Positions 24,201 through 29,808 of a DNA stretch of 29,808 bases are shown here, one piece after another. The translations under genes were made by a program, and so were the position numbers. The notes under the pieces are model-generated. The model did no database searches and had not been told where the DNA came from. It saw only the letters and a list, made by a program, of their open reading frames with translations. The DNA is from an uncultured Bacteroidota bacterium (GTDB lineage: Bacteria; Bacteroidota; Bacteroidia; Bacteroidales; VadinHA17), in contig CAIPJU010000177.1 in NCBI GenBank assembly GCA_903865465.1, forward strand, positions 1-29,808, given 5' to 3'. Within the stretch, counting starts at the first letter, position 1. The number at the start of each line of letters is the position of its first letter.

Positions 24201-24557
24201 ACCATCACCGTTTATATCGGCAATTGTGACACCGCTAAACCATTGGCTGTTATCGAGACCCCTGAAGTTGGAAGTTATATCCCTGAATTTAAAGTTACCA
24301 AGGTTGAGATAGACTTTTGAAGAAACCTTGTTACCGGCAAATATAAGGTCCTGGAGGCCGTCGTTATTGAAATCGGCAACTCCGACACCTGCTCCGTTAT
24401 AGATGTATTCATACTTAAAAACGTTAAAACTGTCACTTTCGGTAATGGAATTATTGAAATGGATTCCTGTGAAATCAGGTTTCATCAGTTCAAATTTGGT
24501 TGTCCGGGTACAGGAAAAGGCTGTAAAAGCCAGAACAAGTATTAATAATCTCTTCAT
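21249..24557 (-). CDS. FG-GAP/VCBS-repeat lipoprotein with ASPIC/UnbV domain
   Basis: This protein has 1102 residues. The N-terminus MKRLLILVLAFTAFSC gives a lipobox with Cys16. The rest forms two beta-propeller blocks. I count 14 calcium-loop motifs of the D-x-[DN]-x-D-G type, such as DFNNDGLQD, DINGDGYPD, DYDLDGNLD and DLDNDGDLD. Seven come before and seven after a central ASPIC/UnbV-like segment (GYASTVYPLIHFGLGNSKKID, then VNWPADG). The family is common next to SusC/SusD pairs in Bacteroidota and is thought to be a surface binding protein. The gene lies 124 bp downstream of susD, behind a strong terminator, so its expression is either read-through or from a separate promoter. It is followed by the FISUMP gene. 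Confidence 0.9.
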   Translation of the reverse strand: MKRLLILVLAFTAFSCTRTTKFELMKPDFTGIHFNNSITESDSFNVFKYEYIYNGAGVGVADFNNDGLQDLIFAGNKVSSKVYLNLGNFKFRDITSNFRGLDNSQWFSGVTIADINGDGYPDVYLTSTKEKDPQKRKNRFWVSNGKDDKGVPLYTEMAEKYGIADTSYSVNAAFFDYDLDGNLDLYVLNNSQTSRMNTNFRAKVTDGSAPNNDHLYHNNGDGTFTELSEKAGIVYEGFGLGIAVSDFNKDGYPDIYISNDFISNDLLYINQKNGTFKNEIAKYISYQSRSSMGDDVADVNNDGYPDIYTLDMLPESYYKKKQTINGNSYRQYLNEAKFGFEHQYVRNMLHMNNGVLNGEMIPFSEAGQMKGISATEWSWSPLFADYDNDGDKDLIIANGYPVDETDKDWTRFWIQVQGQFSGDLPVLETAPKIKIPNFAYENKGDGSFTKRTDWMPQHPSYSYGAAFVDLDNDGDLDYICNNINDEAFVLKNTTRERQKKESNYLEIKLDGKKPNTAAIGATVELWANGKYQFAENFLTRGYASTVYPLIHFGLGNSKKIDSIRVNWPADGLISVLKNQNANHLLEVSEKDTGKPGKNLKATSNKNLLFERCDKTIDYSHEQNDFVDFQLNQPIIPHKFSQIGPAMAKGDINGDGIEDIITGATNSSPTKVFIRKGDKFGEAAFEGLTTKKECSESDLAIFDIDGDGHNDIVASAGGYENINENEYKHFAYLNRNGKFIQEPLPIPAFPASVIRPCDFDHDGSIDFFIGARVKKGMFPYSNHSWIVHNVKGKLTADTTFRLNLGMVTDAVWTDYDNDGWEDLLVTREYNSLVLLRNIKGTRFEPLIIPSLEKWHGIWNTIIAGDFDQDGDEDYIVGNLGENNRYTVSEQYPLSLYAIDIDMDGNIDPVQSAYWPDKNGKMTEYPVNYLDELVGQCRFFDARFKDYTTFSYTSLPEMFTPKISKRIQFKLFVNTTSSYILWNNKGSFTWEKLPDKLQEGPVTKLIVTDLNGDNYPDVIVGGNNYSYDVSTGIYDSNKGFVLLNKGKGHIEGTPSFDVLLPSESGFLLQGMVGSMLWFKGDTSLAVVGFNRSKTEVFRHVSLKH

Positions 24558-24630
24558 TAACTTGAAATATGACCGGTTAAATTAATAAATATCATTTATC
24601 AGGCAGGAAGTAAAAATGCAAAAAAAAAAG

Positions 24631-24656
24631 AACGGTCCGTCAACTGACGGACCGTT
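24631..24656. terminator. Strong bidirectional terminator between susD and the FG-GAP gene
   Basis: AACGGTCCGTC (24631-24641) pairs perfectly with GACGGACCGTT (24646-24656) around a 4-base loop. On the minus strand, after one C, ten U residues follow (plus-strand A run 24620-24629). On the plus strand a T5 run ends at 24659. It lies 25 bp after the susD stop and should end most susC-susD transcripts. Confidence 0.9.
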
Positions 24657-24681
24657 TTTCATTTATTAAATCTTAAAAGAA

Positions 24682-26436
24682 TTACCTGTTCTGTACAAGG
24701 TTACCATTGCTGAGGTCGATCTGCTGCTGCGGAATCTGAAGATAGAGGTAGGCAGCTGCGAAAGTTTTGCCTGCATAAGCGCTTGTTCCCCAAGGCATTG
24801 TTTCCTCATATTTGAGGGCCCTGTTGACTTCAGTAACTGTATTTCCCCACCTGTTGAAGTCGAACAACCTTAAACCTTCCATTCCAAGCTCAAGCTTTCT
24901 CTCCATCATGAGAGCCTTCATGGCATTGTCTTTTGAATCGAATGGATAAGCTGCTGCTGCAGGATAGAGAGCAATCTGGTAGTTTGCAGCATTTGTGCCG
25001 TCAGGCATCTTAACAAAGCCTGCAGCGTTTGAAGCCCTGTTACGAACTGCATTTATGTTTGTAAACGCACTGGCAAGGTCACCGGTCTGAATCTGGCACT
25101 CGGCAAGGAGGAGGAGGAGATCAGAATAACGGAAAAGGCGGTGGCTGTTTGCTGTAAATCCGCTGAACCAGCTTCCAACTTCAGTATACTGATCCTGCTG
25201 TGATTTTTTGTAAACGGCTTTCTTTGGGCTGTACGGGCCAGCATATGTCGGGTCCCTGATCCAGTCAGCACCCGTCATCAGACCCCAGTCCCAGTAAGGA
25301 ATACCCCTGCGGCCAACTGTCCAGTCGAGACGTGGATCGAGTGGTCCTGCATCAGGAGTGAAAGGAGCTGCTGCTGATAATCCAATGTCACTCTTTACAA
25401 CATTTGCTTCAAGATCATAGTCATGAACATCGTTTGTAACTTCAAGAAGAGGCAAGCCATTAACAGTCCTGAAGGAGTTTACGAGATCCTGGGTTGGCTG
25501 GAAGAAGCCGCAGCAACCAGCAGGAGAGGCTCCACTCTTATATGGGAAGTTAAGAAAGTCGCCGGCTGTGTTATTACCGCCTGAACCATCATTAACCGAT
25601 GTCTGAACTGTGTAAATAGCTTCAATACCGTTACGGTTTGCAATATCCCATATTTCGCCAAAAGTTGTAGCAAGGCCGATAGAAGCGCCGTTTGGCTTAA
25701 CACCGGTAGCCTTAACATCAGCAAGCTGGGTTAGAGCACCTGCATAATCATGTTTCATAGCCATGAGACCTTCTGCAAGTGCCATTTCCGATACAGTCTT
25801 ATTCCATTTCCCGATCTGACCCATATTGAGCGGAAGCTTGAGTCCTTCCTTAAGGTCGTTAATGATCTTGTCGGTTACATCAACGTCATTCTTTACAGTC
25901 GTTGGATCGGTGGTTTCATCGAGGTAAGGAATTTTATTCCATTTCTGCCATGCACCAAAGTGAAACCAGCCGCGAAGAACTTTTGCCTGCGCAACATAAA
26001 GATCAAACTGATCCTGTGTGATTGTACCGGCTTTTATAGCATTATTGGCTACAACTATGAGGTTGTTGGCCCTTGAAATACCTTCATAGGCGCCACGCCA
26101 TGCATCATTAACATAACCGTCTGTAGGGGTTTCGCTGTACTGCTCAACCTGTGCAATGTCGGTAATATCACCGGCATCACTGCCCTTATTGGCTTCCATA
26201 CCACGTATCGAACCCCATATCCAGTTCGAGGAAGTTGCACCTATACCGACACCATTCTTGTCGCCCATTACGAATGAATAGGTACCTACGAGCAGTGCAT
26301 CAAGACCTTTCTGATTTGCAAGCAGAGAAGCATCAAGGCCACCTGCAGGTTTTACGTCCAGATAGTTCGACTTGCAGGAACCAATCATTCCGATAACTGC
26401 AAGTGATAATATCGCAATATAAATCTTTCTTTTCAT
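24682..26436 (-). CDS. susD-like: SusD/RagB-family outer membrane lipoprotein
   Basis: This 584-residue surface lipoprotein forms the lid of a SusC transporter and helps capture the substrate. The signal MKRKIYIAILSLAVIGMIGSC ends in a lipobox with Cys21, followed by KSNYLDVKP, the usual SusD opening. The helical TPR-like framework is seen around residues 100-250 (YEGISRANNLIVVANNAI, VLRGWFHFGAW). The C-terminal part has FRYSDLLLLLAE, INAVRNRASNAAGF, ERKLELGMEGLRLFDFNRW and the ending YLYLQIPQQQIDLSNGNLVQN, all typical of the family. It starts 19 bp after the susC stop and so is co-transcribed. The ligand is not predictable from sequence alone. Confidence 0.97.
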   Translation of the reverse strand: MKRKIYIAILSLAVIGMIGSCKSNYLDVKPAGGLDASLLANQKGLDALLVGTYSFVMGDKNGVGIGATSSNWIWGSIRGMEANKGSDAGDITDIAQVEQYSETPTDGYVNDAWRGAYEGISRANNLIVVANNAIKAGTITQDQFDLYVAQAKVLRGWFHFGAWQKWNKIPYLDETTDPTTVKNDVDVTDKIINDLKEGLKLPLNMGQIGKWNKTVSEMALAEGLMAMKHDYAGALTQLADVKATGVKPNGASIGLATTFGEIWDIANRNGIEAIYTVQTSVNDGSGGNNTAGDFLNFPYKSGASPAGCCGFFQPTQDLVNSFRTVNGLPLLEVTNDVHDYDLEANVVKSDIGLSAAAPFTPDAGPLDPRLDWTVGRRGIPYWDWGLMTGADWIRDPTYAGPYSPKKAVYKKSQQDQYTEVGSWFSGFTANSHRLFRYSDLLLLLAECQIQTGDLASAFTNINAVRNRASNAAGFVKMPDGTNAANYQIALYPAAAAYPFDSKDNAMKALMMERKLELGMEGLRLFDFNRWGNTVTEVNRALKYEETMPWGTSAYAGKTFAAAYLYLQIPQQQIDLSNGNLVQNR

Positions 26437-26455
26437 ACTAATATAATATTACTTA

Positions 26456-29400
26456 TTAGAAATTAACGTTAAGACCAAAGATCAGCTGCTTAACAAGAGG
26501 ATAATTCCCCGTGTCAGCACCGAATGCCCTGTCGTCGCCACCGAGTTCCGGATCAAGGCCCGTGTACTTAGTTAAGGTAAAGAGGTTGGCAGTCTGAATA
26601 TAAACCCTTAGGGATTTAATGTTGATCTTGCTGAGAACTGAAGCAGGGATTGTATAACCGAGAGTGATGTTCTTGGCCCTCAGGTAGGAACCGTCCTCGA
26701 TATAGTAGCTGGTAACCTGTGAGTTGGTTGAGAAGTTACCTGAGTTGGAGGCCATCGGAACAGTGGTATTTGTCCTGGTGGGGGTCCAGCTTTTGTAAAG
26801 CAGATCCTTGCTCTTCTGTCCCTGGAATGATGGCCAGAAATCGATGAAGTACCTGTTCCAGTTGAAGATGTCATTACCCTGCGATCCGTAGAAGAAGGCG
26901 GTAAAGTCGAAGTTCTTGTAGGTGAATCCAAGGTTGACACCATAGGTGAACTTGGGGTTAGGGTTGCCAATGAATACCCTGTCGTCAGCTGTAATACTGC
27001 CATCACCGTTTACATCCTGGAATTTGAAGAAACCGGGAGCAGCACCTGCCTGGGTTGGTGAAGAAGCAACTTCAGCAGCAGACTGGAAGAGGCCTATAAC
27101 CTTATATCCGAAGAATTCTGACATTGAATGACCAACCATGTTCCTGTTAGCATTACCTACCCTGGTAGTACCACCGGCGTAATCGAAGAAGGTCTGTGGA
27201 GGAGCAATTTTGTCGATGTTGTTTTTATATGAGGTAAAAACAAGGCTTCCGTCGAAACCAAGTTCTCCCCACTTGTTGTGATATGAAAGTTCCCCATCAA
27301 TACCTTTATTGGTCATAGCTGCTATGTTAATATAAGGTACTGTCGCCATACCTGCAGTTGCAGGAAGAGTAGGGTTGTAGAGAAGGTCGGAAGTCTTCTT
27401 GATATAGTAGTCAAATTTCAAACCTATCTTGTGATCGAAAAGGGTTGCATCAAATCCTATGTCAGTGGTTTTATTGGTTTCCCATTTTGCATTCGGGTTA
27501 CCTATCCTGTTAGCAGCAAATCCCTGAACAGAGGAAGTAGCGGTACCGTTCATATCATAGTATGAATAGGAGGAGTTGCCTCCGTAGGAATAGAATTGGT
27601 TGTAAGGTGATACTGCAAGCTGGTTACCCATCTCACCGTAGGTTCCCCTGATCTTCATCTCGTTGATGAAGGTGATGCTCTTGAAGAATTCTTCATCGCT
27701 GATACGCCATCCAAGAGAAATCGAAGGGAAGACGCCCCAACGTTTCGATGAGGAGAATTTTGATGAACCGTCGCGACGTACTGTTGCACTTAAGAGGTAC
27801 CTGTCTTTAAATGAGTAGTCAGCCCTGAGGAACTGTGACTCGAGGGTAGTGAAAGTGTTAAGTGATGAGTTAGCATAAACAATTGTAGCACCGTTTGAAA
27901 GCGTACGATAGAGTGGATCGTCGGTAAAATAGCCTGAGCGTTTTCCTTCCTGGTTTCTTCCAATTCCGTATTTCACTGCTTCGTATCCTGCAACAGCAAG
28001 TATCTTATGCTGACCGAATGTCTTGTCAAAGGTCAGCTGGTTTGTGAATACATAATCGCTGCCGGTTGTTGCACCTTCTGTAAATGCATTGGTAAGAGTG
28101 TTTTCAGAGTTTTCGTAGGTTGCGTACGAATAGCCGTAATAGTATGAATTATCGAGTGTGCCTCCCAGGGTTGACTTGAAGTTGAGTCCCTGCATAAGTT
28201 TTATATCGAGGTAGGCGCTTCCGATAATGTGTCCGCCGGTGTTAAGGTTATCTTTATTCCTTGTCAGGTTAGCAACGGTGTTCGAGCTGTTACCAAGTTT
28301 CCCAGCAATGTTTGTTCCGCCCCAATCGCCTGCTTTAAAAAGATGTGCGAGACCCTGGAAATCAGCGCCAGTCCATACAACGGGAATAATCGGCTGTGTC
28401 CTGTAAGCCGCCATCGAGATAGGGCTGCCCTCACCGAGGTTGCTGACTGAATTGCCTGAACGATAGGTATAGCTAAAGTTTTCACCGAATTTAACCTTAC
28501 CTTTCAGGAATGTGAATTCTGAGTTGAAACGGCCGGTATATTTTTTAGCATTGGTATTAATAACAATACCTTCCTGGTCGAAAATGTTAATAGCTGCAAA
28601 GAATTTTGCATTTTCTGTTCCACCAGAGAGAGAGATGTCATGATTCTGGATGGGAGCAACATGGGTAATAGCTTTGTACCAGTTTGTATTTGCTGCCCAG
28701 CTTGGAATGGTTGGGGAAGCATTACGCGAATCACCATAGATCGGGTGAATCTCATATATCTGTTTTCCCTCGCTGTTATAAGCTGATCCGTCCATTTTGT
28801 CATTCTTGTAAACAAGCCACTGGAGTTGAGCATATTCATTGGAATTCAGGAGGTTGTCCGGTCCATTGCCCGGGTACTGCATGCCATAATACATGTTGTA
28901 GGATACTTTTGAACCCTGCGTACCTTTTTTGGTTGTTACAATAACAACACCGTTCGATGCCCTTGATCCATAAATAGAAGCAGAACCGGCATCCTTAAGA
29001 ATCGAGAGTGACTCGATATCTTCAGGGTTGATGGCTGAAATGTCCTGGGTAGGAACACCGTCAACAACATAAAGAGGGTCGTTGTTTTCGAACGAACTAA
29101 ATCCCCTGATCCTCACTTTTGCGGTCTCACCTGGAATCCCGCTACCGGTTGTGGTAACACCGGCAACACGTCCCTGGAGAGCTGTTGAGACGTTGTTAAC
29201 AGGAACTGCGGTCAGTTTTGAAGGTTCAACGGTTGCAATTGAACCGGTAAGGTCTCTTCTTCTCTGAGCGGTGTAACCGGTAACAACAACTTCATTCAGA
29301 GCCTTGACATCCGATACCAGAAGGATGTCGATAGTAGTCTTGCCAGCAATAGGTGCAGTTTGGGTTACATAACCTACTGATGAAAAAACCAGCACGGCTG

Positions 29401-29623
29401 AAGTGCCTGTCACTTTAAGTGAATAGGCTCCATTCAGGTCGGTGATTGCTCCAATCGTCGTTCCCTGTACAGAAACGTTTACACCCGGCAGAGGTCCCTC
29501 GCCTTCGGCGGAAACTTTACCGGTAATAGTTCTTTCCTGCGCAAAGAGAATGCCCATGGAAAGCACCATGCCAAACATAATCAGCGCAATGCGCCGCACA
29601 TTCGTAAAAATTTGCATAGTCAA
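26456..29623 (-). CDS. susC-like: SusC-family TonB-linked outer membrane transporter
   Basis: This 1055-residue TonB-dependent transporter imports oligomers captured by SusD. In order: a signal peptide (about 1-29, ending ILFAQ); a carboxypeptidase-regulatory-like domain (about 31-105, with GVNVSVQGTTIGAITDLNG); a TonB-box-like EVVVTGY (111-117); a plug domain (about 118-235) with VRIRGFSSF, DPLYVVDGVP and SASIYGSRASNGVVIVTTKKG; then a 22-strand-type barrel rich in aromatics, ending FGLNVNF. There is no STN domain, so control by a FecI/FecR-type sigma relay through this protein is unlikely. The Met at 29617 is an alternative start. Length and motifs are complete. It is the first gene of the susCD operon. 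Confidence 0.97.
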   Translation of the reverse strand: MTMQIFTNVRRIALIMFGMVLSMGILFAQERTITGKVSAEGEGPLPGVNVSVQGTTIGAITDLNGAYSLKVTGTSAVLVFSSVGYVTQTAPIAGKTTIDILLVSDVKALNEVVVTGYTAQRRRDLTGSIATVEPSKLTAVPVNNVSTALQGRVAGVTTTGSGIPGETAKVRIRGFSSFENNDPLYVVDGVPTQDISAINPEDIESLSILKDAGSASIYGSRASNGVVIVTTKKGTQGSKVSYNMYYGMQYPGNGPDNLLNSNEYAQLQWLVYKNDKMDGSAYNSEGKQIYEIHPIYGDSRNASPTIPSWAANTNWYKAITHVAPIQNHDISLSGGTENAKFFAAINIFDQEGIVINTNAKKYTGRFNSEFTFLKGKVKFGENFSYTYRSGNSVSNLGEGSPISMAAYRTQPIIPVVWTGADFQGLAHLFKAGDWGGTNIAGKLGNSSNTVANLTRNKDNLNTGGHIIGSAYLDIKLMQGLNFKSTLGGTLDNSYYYGYSYATYENSENTLTNAFTEGATTGSDYVFTNQLTFDKTFGQHKILAVAGYEAVKYGIGRNQEGKRSGYFTDDPLYRTLSNGATIVYANSSLNTFTTLESQFLRADYSFKDRYLLSATVRRDGSSKFSSSKRWGVFPSISLGWRISDEEFFKSITFINEMKIRGTYGEMGNQLAVSPYNQFYSYGGNSSYSYYDMNGTATSSVQGFAANRIGNPNAKWETNKTTDIGFDATLFDHKIGLKFDYYIKKTSDLLYNPTLPATAGMATVPYINIAAMTNKGIDGELSYHNKWGELGFDGSLVFTSYKNNIDKIAPPQTFFDYAGGTTRVGNANRNMVGHSMSEFFGYKVIGLFQSAAEVASSPTQAGAAPGFFKFQDVNGDGSITADDRVFIGNPNPKFTYGVNLGFTYKNFDFTAFFYGSQGNDIFNWNRYFIDFWPSFQGQKSKDLLYKSWTPTRTNTTVPMASNSGNFSTNSQVTSYYIEDGSYLRAKNITLGYTIPASVLSKINIKSLRVYIQTANLFTLTKYTGLDPELGGDDRAFGADTGNYPLVKQLIFGLNVNF

Positions 29624-29808
29624 TCGGTTTAATAATTAAGTTAATCAATCAGGTCTTAATCCTTCAGTTTGAGGCTAAAAGATTAATTTCCTAAATATTA
29701 CACTTTAAACACAATTTTGCAAATATTAACAAATATTTAATTTTAATTAACATCTATTAAGGAATGACATAAAAAAGATAAATTGGATAATTATCCCGGA
29801 AATGACAC
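29624..29808. promoter_or_regulatory. AT-rich leader upstream of susC (cut by window edge)
   Basis: The 185 bp before susC contain no reading frame and are very AT-rich between 29680 and 29780, as expected for a Bacteroidota promoter and untranslated leader. Two CAAATATT copies lie 10 bp apart, at about 29720 and 29730. No exact TAnnTTTG match was found on the minus strand, so the promoter itself is not located. Confidence 0.35.

Noticed and set aside
28264..28944. Small ORFs on both strands inside susC
   Set aside because: The susC frame is continuous and complete across this stretch, so the small frames are by-products.
29700..29745. Promoter for susC based on two CAAATATT copies
   Set aside because: Neither copy matches TAnnTTTG on the minus strand, and spacing does not fit a -33/-7 pair. 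They may simply reflect AT richness.

Overview
The window looks like a chromosomal stretch of a Bacteroidota bacterium, probably class Bacteroidia. The evidence is a SusC/SusD pair, Bacteroidota-type lipoproteins, a FISUMP-domain protein, a DUF5916 outer-membrane protein, absence of obvious Shine-Dalgarno sites, and several matches to the Bacteroidota -7 promoter element TAnnTTTG. Genus cannot be read from the sequence. No rRNA, tRNA, insertion sequence, CRISPR array or phage gene was found.

Region 1 (1-4767, all minus strand) is a type I restriction-modification operon in the order hsdM, a small repeat gene, hsdS, hsdR. The hsdR gene runs off the left edge, so only its first 255 codons are present. 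The 95-codon gene between hsdM and hsdS is built on a 21-bp tandem repeat, and I do not recognise it. It overlaps the hsdM stop by one base and ends nine bases before hsdS. An orphan ParB-like protein lies upstream of hsdM. A small lipoprotein of unknown function (4921-5541) follows.

Region 2 (5936-8567, plus strand) is a two-gene LuxE-like/LuxC-like module, which would be expected to activate a fatty acid and reduce it to an aldehyde. There is no luciferase or LuxD nearby. It converges, with only a 5-bp gap, on a minus-strand DUF5916 outer-membrane barrel protein (8573-11212).

Region 3 (11409-14569, minus strand) is a compact regulatory operon: an ECF sigma factor, a membrane anti-sigma factor with a HEAT-repeat-like C-terminus, and two exported DUF4097-type repeat proteins. 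It ends in a long hairpin. A four-helix membrane protein follows (14821-15252, minus). Divergent from it is an exported type B carboxylesterase (15452-17077, plus), which converges on an outer-membrane barrel protein (17282-17947, minus).

Region 4 (18272-29808, minus strand) holds surface functions. From the right edge the order is SusC, SusD, a strong terminator, a large FG-GAP/ASPIC lipoprotein, a FISUMP protein, then a separate pair of an unknown lipoprotein and a beta-barrel protein. SusC/SusD would bind and import a glycan or similar polymer. No hydrolase, sulfatase or regulator is linked within the window, so the substrate cannot be named.
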